Of a stretch of 64,000 nucleotides of DNA, positions 19,281 to 29,960 are shown in pieces. A program made the translations under genes and the position numbers. The stretch's first letter is position 1. Each line of letters begins with the position of its first letter. This stretch comes from Phanerodontia chrysosporium (lineage: Eukaryota; Basidiomycota; Agaricomycetes; Polyporales; Phanerochaetaceae): positions 1 through 64,000 of the forward strand of contig MJGA01000050.1 of the NCBI GenBank assembly GCA_001910725.1, in the 5' to 3' direction. Under the pieces are notes generated by a model. The model searched no databases. It saw only the letters and a list, made by a program, of their open reading frames with translations, and had not been told where the DNA came from.

Positions 19281-22028
19281 GCCTCAAATCGCGAAATATT
19301 CTGGCTTCAAAAGGACTTTTTCACGATCGTCGCAATCCACCCCCAATTCATGATCTGGCCTCCTGGACATTGGATCAGCCCGCTTCATCGTCTTTCCAGG
19401 CTTGTGCTCCAACTTGAAGTGGAAACGTGTGAGGAAAAGACTCCAACGTGCTCGACGTCACGTCAAGTCTTGTGCCTTGCGGAAATAGGTCAAATTCTGG
19501 TGATCTGACCATATTTCGAATGGTAGAGGGTGGCCCTCCAAGTGGTGGCGCCATTCCTTCAGCGCGCGGATGATGGCTAGCATCTTCTTGTCGTATATCT
19601 CGTAGTTGCTGTCGCGGAGCTGGGGCTCAATGCTTCACGAGGGAGGGCAAGTGGGGAGGTCGACGACAAGGCGCGGCGGAGCGAGTCACGCAGCGACGCA
19701 CAACTTCTTCAGCTGTCCGTATTGACCAAGTTAACATTGAAAATAGTAACTAATACAAGCGACGGCTTACCTGTCCGTATTGACCAAGAGGTCGAGATGA
19801 CGGACAGGAGCAAGAGGTGCTACCTATATATACTACAGGAGTTCAGGGCAGGCTGTACGATTACTTAAGCTGATGGGCAGTGCTTGGCATAGCCAGCGAG
19901 GCTGCGACGCGGACTGCGCGGCGAGGCTGTGCGGGGGCTATGTCACGAGGCTGTGTCAGCTGGCAGTGTTTCGAGGCTGCGTCGGGCCGAGGTTGTGTCA
20001 TCAGGCTGATCAGCTCGGCGTGTCTCGGCGAGGGGAGTCATCAGAGATGACAGTTTCTCCTCGGCGATCCGGGGAACCGGTTGCAGGGCAGACCGGTGAT
20101 CCGGGCAGTGTCTGAGCGCGCAGCGGGATGCGTTGGCGTCTAGGGGTGATGCGCCATCAGGGCGCTGGCGCTGAGTGTGGGCGGCTAGGGTTCCAGACGG
20201 CGCGAGGGCTGCTCGCCCGTTGGATTAATCGAGGAAAATAGCCAAAAATCGGCGAAAAATAGGGCAACACCGTTACATCCGTGACAGTTGCGCTCGTGTA
20301 CGCCTAGTGCCTTGGAGTAAAATGCGACAGGGTGCCAAAGGCCATCCTCGCCCAGTTGCTCAAGTACAGCCCCCGTAGTAAAGTCTGACGAATCGCATTC
20401 GAGCCTAAAAGGGTGCTCGTCGTCTGGAATCTTGAGAATAGGCGCAGTAGTGAACGCTCTTTTGAGCGTATCGAAGGCGTTCTGCTGCTCAGGCCCCCAT
20501 TCCCACTCTTTGCCTTTGCGGGTAAGCTCTGACAATGGGCGAACAATCTTGCCAAAGTCTCGAATAAACCGTCGGTAGAAGTTGGCAAAACCCAGGAAAG
20601 CCTGGACATCTTTGACCCTTTTGGGTATGAGCCAAGATAAAACGCCACCTTCGATGGATCCATCTGAACCGACCCCTTGCTGATGATCATTCCGAGGTAT
20701 TCAATGCTATCCGTCTCGAAGAAGCATTTTTCTGGCTTAGCGAACAGGTCGTTGTCGCGTAGCCGCTGTAATACCTCGTGAACTGATCGCCGATAGTGGT
20801 CCAAGTCATTCGTGAAGATGAGAATGTCATCTAGGTAGACCATGACATGCCCTTCTCAAATCAGGTCATCAGGAATATGGTTCATCATGCGCTGAAAGGT
20901 TGCTGGTGCATTGCTGAGGCCGAAAAACATCACTGTAGGTTCATATAAACCGAAAGGTGTGATGAAGGCCAGCTTCCACTCGTCTCCTTCCTTGATTCTG
21001 ACATTATTATACCCCCATTTAAGGTCAATCTTGGTGTATATACTGGCCTTAGATAGTCGATCTATAAGGTCTGAGATCTTGGGTATAGGGAAGCGGTCTT
21101 TCTTGACAACTTCGTTCAGCTTTCTGTAGTCTTGCACCAAGCGCAATGAACCGTCCTTCTTCTTCACGAAAAAGACTGGTGCTGCCAGCGGGGATTTACT
21201 CGGTCTGATGTATCCCTTGGCGAGATTTTCCTGAATTCACTCGTCCAGAGAATTCCTCTCTTCTGGCGACAGCGAGTAATTACGAGCTGGTCGAGGTAGG
21301 GTAGCTCCATCGATAAACTCGACAGCGTGATCGTAAGGCTTTTGTACAGGTAGCCGTTCGCTTGCACACTTCGAAAACACGTCCCCATAGTCCTGATACT
21401 GTGTAGGGACAAGCTGCTCCCAGCCCTCGATTCCCTCCAGCGAACGAATACTGCACATCGCTGCGATCTTCCGGTAGGTTACTGCCAAAACGCGGCCATC
21501 TGGGGGTGGAAGGGTCGACCCACTGAAGCCAAGACTCCTCTTCTTCCTCCTCGAAGTCCTCATCCATAGGTTCTTCGAACTTTGCTTGCACTATTTGAGC
21601 CTTGTGGTTGGTAAAACGACAAGAATCTGGGCATCTGGAGTATTTCCACTTGCCCTTAACCCAATCTATCTCGGGATTATACTTTTGTAAGTAGCTAAAG
21701 CCGAGGAATATGTTCTTTCCACCAGATCTGTAATGAGGCATGCTTGTCTGGAGATATAGTCCCCTACGGCTACGTCGAGCCAAGCATACACCTCAATACT
21801 GCCACACTTATTTCTGGAGCCATCTGCGTTGTAAATGCGTATTTCCCTGGCCAACTGGTTCGTCTTCAGCTTATGCTTCTTGACGAAGCGGTGGCTAATG
21901 AACACAGCATAGGCCCCTAAATCAACCAGTGCGGTAGTCTGCACTCTGATTTCCTTACCCTGACTCAAAGTTACTGGAATGATAAAGCTTGATTTAGAGG
22001 GCAAACTAGAGACTTTTCTCAATTCCAA
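19281..22028 (-). pseudogene. Gypsy-Y Pol: protease, RT and RNase H, interrupted by a solo LTR
   Basis: Protease region at 22028-21670: the DSG box reads DLG (21923-21915, TTA from TCA). After frame changes near 21690 and 21560 comes [25 protein letters not shown], and the active site VMVYLDDIL, which is intact (about 20840). TGA codons at 21239-21237 (W expected) and 20858-20856 (R expected) are transitions. A further frame change lies near 20650. RNase H begins LECDSSDFTTGAVL (about 20400), is cut at 20287 by the family B LTR, and resumes at 19609 ([13 protein letters not shown]..). Removing the LTR joins HERN to YEIYDKK in a normal RNase H. Another TGA is at 19460-19458. Confidence 0.85.
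19610..20286 (-). repeat. Solo LTR, family B, copy 2, inside Gypsy-Y RNase H
   Basis: 677 bp, plus strand TGTCGCGG..CCGTGACA. Exact 5-bp duplication GTTGC at 19605-19609 and 20287-20291. Younger than Gypsy-Y, which it splits cleanly. Confidence 0.93.
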
Positions 22029-22099
22029 AACTGATCTAATACATTCTACTGAGTCAGGAGGGTAAAGAAAATCTAAAAACGGACCAGATGTCGCAGACT

Positions 22100-23680
22100 C
22101 TAGATCGGTCCCTGCAGAAAATCCTCATCGTCTGAGAACACCACGCGGTTAATCTTCTGCGCCTTCTCCTTTGAAGACGACTTCTTCTTTTGCTTGGTCT
22201 TGGGGGTATCTTCTTCTTCTGAGCTATCCGAGCTCGACTCCTCGTCAGAGGCTACCTCCTGGAATCTCTCCGAGTCGCTGGTGTACACCTCGCGCACACT
22301 GCTCTTCGTGTGGCGAGAGCCCTTATCCTTCTCCTTTCCCTTTGAAGACGAAGCCTTTGACGAACTGGCCACCGGTGCATTGGTGGTTTTACTCGACGAT
22401 GTCGAAGAACCTGAGTTGTTCTTCTTCGATGGACACTCCTTGGCAATATGGCCTTTGCCTCCACACTGAGCGCAGCAGCCTTTCTTCTTCGCCTCCTCGA
22501 ACGACATGGCAACCTTCTGAACTTTGGCTGTCTTGTCTTTACCCTGGGCTGAGCCCTTCTTCAAGGCGTCGACATCCATAGCGTCAGGGTCTTTCAACGA
22601 CTGAGGCTGTCCAAAGAGTACGGTGCCCGTTTTGAGATGTTGATCCTGCAGAATCTCCTGAACATCCTTCAACCAACCATTCCAGGTCGTAGCCCACTGA
22701 GCACAACCACGGGCTGCCAGTACATCGGCGGTGGCACAAGGGGTATGGGCATAGGCCTTGACCGGCAGTTTCTTGTTGGAGAAGTCAGTTTGGCGAGCCA
22801 GCGAACGGAAACGAGCAGCAAACCCGTTGAAAGTCTTCTCATTCATTTCTTTCTTGCTGACAAGTTGCTCAAACTCTGCCCTTGCCCTGTCCTTCTTGTC
22901 GGTCTGTTGGAATCCTTTCTGGAGTTCATTCACAAAGTTGGTCCAAGAGCCAAGGGGCTTTGAGTCTGCCACCTTGTCGAAGTACTCTTGCATGACCTTC
23001 TTTGCTGAACCTCGCAGGTAAGTCATTGCCGTCTTTATCTTCTTTTTATCGTCCATTACACCACGGTGGTGCAATCAGAGTGTCATCGACTTGAGCCAGT
23101 CATCCAGCTTGCTAGCCTTATCACCATAAAAGATGTTAGGCTCCTTCATGGTAGGGAACAAAGACTGAGACAACCCAACGTTGCCTTCACTAGTGCCTTG
23201 CTGAACCAACACTTTCAAGCTCTCGTTCTCCTGCTTCAGCATCTGCATAGCGTTCTGCAAAACGCGATTTTGGTTCTGAGCCTCTGCTATCTGCGCAGAC
23301 AAGTGCTGTCTAGTCTGCTCAAGAGTGTCTATCTGCTCCTGAAGCGTCTTGGCCTCGGTTTTGCGTTTGCGAAGGGCTTCCTTCAAGCAAAGGACTTCTG
23401 AACCCATTTCCGACCTTACTTGAGCTATTTCAGCCTTTACCCAGTTACCTAGGCTGTCAACGAGGGCCTTAAAGTCGCCAGGAGTCAGTTCTTCCTGAGC
23501 GGCTTGTACCCATGACTGGCTGTACTCTTCGTAAGAGGTCGAAAGCGGCGCAGTGGCCAAAACTGGGGTAGGGCCTCTCTCAGCCATAGAGCTGAGTTCT
23601 AACGCTCCCCAAGGGTCCATGCCACTTGAACTCGAAGCAGAACGCAAACCAAAGTCAACAGGATTTGAATTGAGCGACAT
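22100..23680 (-). pseudogene. Gypsy-Y gag
   Basis: ATG at 23680, one frame of about 525 codons with a single TGA at 23077-23075 (CGA expected). N-terminal part: coiled-coil-like region (QEQIDTLEQTRQHLSAQIAEAQNQ). Middle: a retrotransposon gag domain (AMTYLRGSAKKVMQEYFDKV..). C-terminal: zinc knuckle CAQCGGKGHIAKEC (about 22460), then a Ser/Lys-rich tail. It forms the particle and binds RNA. It ends with TAG about 70 bp before the protease ORF, so Pol was made by frameshift, readthrough or re-initiation. Confidence 0.88.
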
Positions 23681-23709
23681 CTTGATTCAAAAACGCGCAG
23701 ATATAAAAA

Positions 23710-24521
23710 CTAATCGAGGTTCTTCTCCAAAAACAACCAATCTTCACCCAACTCCTGAATCAGCTCCCTGCAATGCTCGGCAAAGCGTGGCTTAAGCTCA
23801 GCGAAGCTATGTGCGCCTGCCTTCTTCAAATCCCTCGAAATCTTCTTCCACTCCCTCGTGGTGTACTCCTTCGTCTCGACGATGGTCTGAAGGTGTTTGC
23901 GAATATTGTCGAACCTCTCCTTGAACAAGCCCAAGATGTAGAGCTCGTGTTCAGTCAACCCAACTCGAAAACGCTGCTCGTCTAGCTTCTGAAAGAACGG
24001 ACCCAAGTGGTTAAGGGCGCCGTTGAACTTTCGTCCGTAGTCGCGCAGCTGATGGACCTGAGTGTTTGTGTGAAAGCGAAGGTCCTTGAGAATGGGTTTG
24101 ACTTTGATAGGGGGAGTAGGGGCAGTTCAATATGCTTGATGAGGGGGAGAGGGGGAGGAGCGTTCACGATGCAATCGAGTAGGTGGCACTTGCGCTGTTC
24201 ATTGTGATAGTCTTCGAGCTGAAGCTGGTGCTTGAAGTCGTTTAGGTCTGCTTCACGAGCAAGCCTTTCACGACGACCAGGGACAGGGGTGTAGGGTGTA
24301 GTGCGAGGTTTGTACGCAGGGCGCGGCTTCCCAACATCTTTGAAGTAGTGAAGGTTCGAGATCTTGATGCGCTCAAGCAAGGGTTTGCCAAAGCTCTCAT
24401 CCTTAGCAAGGACAAAACGGTTCCTAGCAGCTTTAGGCACTAGTAAACACAGGTCAGCCTGTGTACACAGGCCAGAAAACTTCTCCACACAGGCAAAGCG
24501 CAAGGCGTTTCTGCCAGCCAA
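23710..24521 (-). pseudogene. Extra ORF upstream of gag in Gypsy-Y, unknown function
   Basis: Counterpart of the Gypsy-X ORF at 15576-16387, almost identical (one residue seen to differ in the first part), again in two overlapping frames: 24521-23982 and about 24110-23710. No ATG opens the first frame (TTG at 24521). An ATG in another frame at about 24561 could start a short leader. I do not recognise the protein. It ends about 30 bp before the gag ATG. Confidence 0.6.
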
Positions 24522-24830
24522 CCCTTAACAAAGAGAAAGGGGTATTACTGCGGGTTTCCATGCCACGCAGCTAAAACTGGTTGGACAGGGTATTACACCC
24601 TTAGTTCAGCACTACAATAGAGGTTACTCATCCCCAGGCAAAGCCCTCTGAGGTGGGTTACACCATGTTCCCCTGACTGTACCTAAAAAGGTACTATAGT
24701 GCCCACTTACGCCTGTGGATCAGCAGAAAACTGAAAAAAGCGCAAGAGCACTTGTTCAAACAAGCCCCCAGAACTCAAAGCAATAACCTAGACCACCAAA
24801 GGTGGAGTACGTTGGCTAGCTTCAATCTTC

Positions 24831-25217
24831 TATCACAAAAATGCGCTGCCCTAGCGCCTATACACCAAACCACCAACCAGCAATACTCACTGGCAAAGGT
24901 TTACTTGGACTACAAAGGGTGTAGCCAAGCTTGAAGACGAGGTATAGAGACTAGAGAGGTGAGATGCGATGAGATTGAAGCTGGGGAGGCACTCCCAGCC
25001 CTCAGGGTTTATATACATGTGCACCAGGTCCCCAGGGACTGGTGTTCAGGGTCTTAGGTATCTAATACCTACTATGCTATTGGCTAGTGCCCTATAGACA
25101 TTCCTACATTCTCCTACACGTTTCCAAATGTTCCTATGATGTTCCAGAAACCTCCAGAACATTCCAGCACTGTCCAGACCTGTCCAGAGACCTCCAGGAC
25201 TTTCTAGTCCATTTCGG
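24831..25217 (-). repeat. LTR of family C, copy 3 (5' LTR of Gypsy-Y), truncated
   Basis: 387 bp matching the 3' part of the family C LTR. About 210 bp of its start are missing beyond 25217, where unrelated sequence begins. Confidence 0.88.
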
Positions 25218-26090
25218 GAAAATAATGTTTCGGCTGAACAACCACCTACGCGCTGGTGTGTAAAATCGTTTCACGTACATAAAAACACCTAGGACACCAC
25301 CGATGTGTCTTTACATATGTGGAACGCTTTGACTAAGCACTACCATTAGTTGGGGTCTTTTCTGGAGTATCTGCACCTTTGTACACTCAGGGGTGCACTA
25401 TAAATCCCGATAAAATGCGCAGATAATACGCGGCTGTATATTCCATTGGGATACTGTTTGATCCCACCTGCCCAGAAAGGCAACACGGTGCGATGGCTCG
25501 ATTTCTACTTCTAAAAGCGAAATAAATCAAGTAGCATCCTCAACTCTACCAGTGGCTTCTGGATGGTGTATATATATGGAAAAGAATGTCTGATATAGTG
25601 CCAAACTTTGTATAAACTGTAAAGCAAACTCTTATGGCAGGAAAGGCTCTGTAATGCTTAATATCATGTGAAATTGGATATTTATTCTATTCTTTGTATA
25701 TATAGGCCTTGAGCTGTATATACAGAGTATGGCTGCGATCTGCATAGTATGTATGTATGGCTGCTGTACTATAGCACTGACTCTAGCAATTCTGGCAGAA
25801 TAGAGGCTGTAGATGAAGCTTAATCTATTTATTTCGCGGTTCTCAATAAATATATTTGTAAAGCCTCACCAAGGAGGGGCCCTTTCAGGATATAATTGTT
25901 CATGATAGCAGCCATCCATGCATGCGCGCTATATTATACCTGGGAATATACATAGCCTTGCAAGGGTGAACTAGCTACATCTTCCATCAGAGAAGCTTTT
26001 AACAGATAATTATATTACTTGTACATGATATCATATTTTATAAGGGGTGTTAGAGTGCAGTGGATGTATGGACATGCAATATACTGTATG
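25218..26090. other. Unassigned AT-rich stretch
   Basis: No ORF worth calling. It lies between the broken 5' LTR of Gypsy-Y and the Copia-E2 LTR. I see no match to other parts of the window. Confidence 0.4.
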
Positions 26091-26439
26091 TGTTCATTGT
26101 AGGAGGTGAACTCGACTACAGGAGTGCTCTGAATCACACTGGTGGTAGTGAGTGAGCAACTAAATGTATTGGAGCAAAGGGAGAAGTACTCATCTGGTGA
26201 TAGTAGGTGAGCAACTGAAGAGCTCAGGGCACTACCCCCACGATTTATATACTATCCTACAGAGGGAATCAAAGCGAACTAAGAACAAAGGAATGAAAGT
26301 GAAAGGGACAAAAGAAAAGAGTACAAAGGGACTTCTTTGTCAGTGGCCCATGAAAGCCACTGCACCTGGTCAATTCACTGGGCCACTGAGAGCCACTGAG
26401 TGCAGAGGGGTGGTTGCATCACAAAGGACACAACTAATG
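26091..26439 (-). repeat. LTR of family A, copy 6 (3' LTR of Copia-E2)
   Basis: 349 bp, long form with an internal duplication. Plus strand TGTTCATTGTAGG..CAACTAATG. The purine tract ATCAGGGGGAG lies directly upstream on the minus strand. TATA-like tttatatactatcc near 26250. Confidence 0.88.
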
Positions 26440-26914
26440 CTCCCCCTGATACAGGACGTCTCTGCACAGAGCCCCCCTGCATCGCGCACATCTACTGCAA
26501 GTCCATAAGGCGACAGAGTGCAGCAACCTTGGCTACAGACAGAGCCTTGGTCAGGATGTCTGCAACCATCAGGTCAGTCTGAACATGCTCCAGAGAGATC
26601 TGGTCATCCTCTATCACATCACGCAGCCAGTAGGTGTGCAGCTGCATGTGCTTCAATCACCCAAAATGCTCAGGATTCTTGACCACTGCAACAGCAGAGT
26701 TGTTATCCATGTAGAGCATCAATGGGGAGTGAAAGAGGTTGTAACCAAACTCTGAGCAGGTTGCACATCCAGGCAATGTCCCAGTCAGCCTGATTGGTAG
26801 CCATGTACTCCACTTTTGTGGTAGCCTGTGCCACCACAGTCTGCAGCTTGCTGCTCCAGTTCATAGCACCAGTGCCTATTATGACAATGTAAGCACCAGT
26901 TGAGCACAGTATGT

Positions 26915-27344
26915 TGTCGAAGTGATGCGCAGACAGGACTTGCAGCGGATTCACGCAAGCATCGACAACCATCTGCCGTGTGGCACGGAAGCAAAACACC
27001 TTCGGGCGATTGAGGCTGACGCCACAGCCTCTCTTTCATGGTAATTTCTGTATAGTTATAGCTTAGATAATCGTCCCCACTCTTTTATATACATTTCACA
27101 GCCCCCTCTCGACATTCAGAGACTTGATTACTCTAAGTGTGCATTTGCCTTTGTACCTGTGAACTCCAGTAATGTATTAATGCTTGTATTAGTTACCGGA
27201 CTGAGCGTTCACCTACAGGTATATAATAGAGACTTGATTACTCTGAGTTTACTGGACTGAGCATTCGCCTACAGGTCCTGCGCACGCAACTGAGCCTCTC
27301 AGTCACCCCTTACCAGAAGCACCGCCTCCTGCGCACTTCTGATA
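26915..27344 (+). repeat. Solo LTR, family D, copy 4, inside Copia-E2 RNase H
   Basis: 430 bp, TGTCGAAGTG..GCACTTCTGATA. Flanks TATGT (26910-26914) and TGTGT (27345-27349); Copia-E has TGTGT at this point, so the left copy has mutated G to A. The gene reads on across it. Confidence 0.85.
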
Positions 27345-28624
27345 TGTGTCAGAGTTCTCAACATAGTCAGCATTCAAGTAGGTCATAAAGAGCTCCTTCA
27401 TTGCAGCAGGCCCATAGGTGAGCAGCAAGTCCAAAGAGCCCTTGAGGTATTAGAAAGGTGATTAATTGCCTGTCAATGGGTCTGGCCAGGGTTCACATTA
27501 AAGTGAGCTAGCACAAAGACTGCATAGGCAGTGTCAGGATGAGTGCAGATGGCAAGGCATATGAGGAAGTCAACAGCACTGATATAGGGAAGATTCTGCA
27601 TGGCAGTGTGCTCTTCTCAAGTGGAGGAACAGTCTGCTATAGACAACCGCGTGTCAGGGTCCATGAGTGTCTGCACAGAGGAGCAGAATACTCTAGCATG
27701 TCGAGGATTTACTGATGCTGTGAGATGGAGATGCAGTGGTTGGGACGATTCCAGATAATCTGAATATCTAGCAGAAAGGATGTGGAATCCAGGTCGCGAA
27801 GCTTGTAGTAGTCAGAGAGCTATTGTACTATGTGGTCGGTCTCAGCAGCACTGGTGGAGGCAATGGTGATGTTATCGATAAAGACAGGCATGATAATCCT
27901 GGTGGCATCCCTGTGGTAAAGGTAGAGCGAGGTATCAGATTTGAGCCAGGTAAAACCTATATCATGCAGAGTAGCATGTAGAGTCTTGTTTCAGACACGT
28001 CCAGCTTGCTTGAGACTGTACAGTGCTTTTCTAAGCTGCAGGACATTGCCAGGTTGCCCAAAGTGGAAGTCCTCAGGTTGCTGCATGTAGACCTCCTCTT
28101 TTAGTACGCCATTAGTGTAGGTGTTCGAGATGTCAATAGAGTGCAAGTCCAGGTCCTCGGGTGTGGACAGTGCAAGGACAATCTGAATGGAGGCCATGCA
28201 TGCTGTAGGGGTAAAAGTCTCCACATAGTCGAAGCCAGGTCACTGAGCATAGCCTTTAACTATAAGATGGGCCTTGTAGTGTTTCAGCTTGCCGTCAGGA
28301 AGGAATTTCTGCACAAAGACCTAGCAATTAGTGATGGTCCCCTTGCCTGGAGGAAGAGCACATGGCTTCCAAGTCTCATTGGCAAATAGGACCTCAATCT
28401 CAGTATGGGCTGCCTTCTTCCATTCCTCTGCATCAGATTGCTTCATTTCAGCACTCCAGCTATTTGGCCAAGTATCCCCTGCAGCCTCAGTCTTAAGGCA
28501 AAGCTCGTTTGTGGAGGTGTCTGATAGTGGAACATCCTCCTCTTGACGAGGTTCCTCAGCAATGGGCTTTGGCTGAGCAAGCTGGGCAGGTTGGCCAGAT
28601 GAAGTTGGCTTGACCTTCCACCAT

Positions 28625-28861
28625 TGTTAGAATTTAGAGTTTGGGTGCAGGTAACTAGCTCGACATGCTTCGATTCTTAACGCTGCAGGCCCTCCGGCCC
28701 TCCTTATATACATGTGATTACTACTAGAAAATTCTGAGAAACTCGAATAAAAGTGAAAGATATTCCGCCGTGAGTCAGCAATGACATAACGGAGATGGTA
28801 GACCTCTCGCGTGCTGACTCAGTGTGGGGCGCATGTCGCGCATCACACCCGAAAATCAATA
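28625..28861. repeat. Short LTR-like insert, family F, inside Copia-E2
   Basis: 237 bp, TGTTAGAATTTAG..AAAATCAATA, with an exact 5-bp duplication ACCAT (28620-28624, 28862-28866). Copia-E shows the empty site. It contains a TATA-like cttatatacatg. A single copy in this window. The TG..TA ends and 5-bp duplication fit a solo LTR; the family is not known. Confidence 0.8.
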
Positions 28862-28936
28862 ACCATTCACCAGAAGGTTTGATGTTACACCTGGGGCAAG
28901 ACTCTGCTAGGGAAGACTGAGAGACAGATGGGTCAG

Positions 28937-29536
28937 TGTCACAGTTTTGCGTCTCAACCCTTAGGGTTAGGGGCAGCAGGTGACAGAAGCGATTACTCCG
29001 AACTGTGACATGCAGAAGTGATGGAGTGACAGCCCTAGGCTCAGAGCTGGTCACGTGATACGGTGGTCACATGAGGCACACACATGCAGTATCCCAGGGT
29101 CACATGGTTGAAGGTCTAGAAGCAGACAAGGGTCTGGAAGTGTCGAGACACTCCAGAATGGACTAGAAAGTTCTGGAGGTCTCGGGACAGGTCCGGACAG
29201 TGCTGGAACGTTCTGGAGATTTCTGGGACATCATAGGAACATTTAGAAACATGTAGGAGAATGTAGGAATGTCTATAGGGCACTAGCCAATAGCATAGTA
29301 GGTATTAGATACCTAAGACCCTGAACACCAGTCCCTGGGGACCTGGTGCACATGTATATAAACCCTGAGGGCTGGAAGTGCCTCCCCAGCTTCAATCTCA
29401 TCGCATCTCACCTCTCTAGTCTCTATACCTCGTCTTCAAGCTTGGCTACACCCTTTGTGGTCCAAGTAAACCTTTGCCAGTGAGGATTGCTGGTTGGTTT
29501 GGTGTATAGGCGCTAGGGCAGTGCATTTTTGTGATA
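28937..29536 (+). repeat. LTR of family C, copy 4
   Basis: 600 bp, TGTCACAG..TTTTTGTGATA. To the left is Copia-E2 sequence, to the right GGAAC, which equals the left flank of copy 1 (14659-14663). It has no matching duplication of its own, so it may be a recombinant LTR. Confidence 0.85.
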
Positions 29537-29550
29537 GGAACTGGGTCAGG

Positions 29551-29960
29551 TATCAGAAGTGCGCAGAAGGCAGCGCTTCTGGTAAGGGGCGACCGAAAGG
29601 CTCGGTCAGGTGCACAGGACCTATGCTCAGTCCAATAAACTCAGAGTAAACAACTCTCTATTATGTACCTGTAGGGCGGACGCTCAGTCCAATAACTAAT
29701 ACATGGATTAGTATGCTGCTGGGGTCTGCAGGCACAAAGGAAAATGCACACTCAGAGTAAACAAGTCTCTGAGTATCGAGAGAGGGCTGTGGGACATATA
29801 TAAAGGAGTGGAACGAATTATCTAAGCTATAACTATACAGAAATTACCGTGAAAGGGAGGCTGTGGCAGCAGCCTCGATCATCCAAAGGCGTTTTGCTTC
29901 CACGCCACATGGCGGATGGTTATTGGCACCTGTGCGAATCCGCACGTCACTTCGGCAACA
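29551..29960 (-). repeat. LTR of family D, copy 3
   Basis: About 410 bp, plus strand TATCAGAAGTGC..CACTTCGGCAACA. No clear duplication. The right end may be 29957. It lies between family C copy 4 and Gypsy-G gag. Confidence 0.8.

Larger units (their letters stand above)
16654..25217 (-). mobile_element. Gypsy-Y: chromodomain Ty3/Gypsy element with a C-terminal dUTPase
   Basis: An 8.6-kb minus-strand element. In its own 5' to 3' order: truncated 5' LTR (25217-24831), an extra ORF, gag, protease, RT, RNase H, integrase, chromodomain, dUTPase, purine tract (GAATTGGGGGTAA) and a 600-bp 3' LTR (17253-16654). It carries a solo LTR of family B in its RNase H domain. It abuts the Gypsy-X gag fragment head to head. 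At 25217 the 5' LTR breaks off into unrelated sequence, so no target-site duplication can be checked. Several nonsense and frameshift changes make it inactive. Confidence 0.9.
26091..28936 (-). mobile_element. Copia-E2: 3' part of a Copia element, heavily nested
   Basis: Minus-strand relative of Copia-E, from the RT-side linker to the 3' LTR. It is broken by a family D LTR (26915-27344) and a family F LTR (28625-28861), and ends at a family C LTR (28937). Gag, protease and integrase are absent. Confidence 0.85.
26440..28936 (-). pseudogene. Copia-E2 pol (RT and RNase H)
   Basis: Minus strand. RT pieces FTPTACMASI (about 28210) and EEVYMQQPEDFHFG; the active site reads FIDN (27882-27871) where Copia-E has FIDD. 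RNase H pieces WSSKLQTVVAQATT (about 26860) and ADILTKA-like sequence near 26540. TGA at 28242-28240 lies at the same place as the TGA in Copia-E. Several other stops. Dead. Confidence 0.82.
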
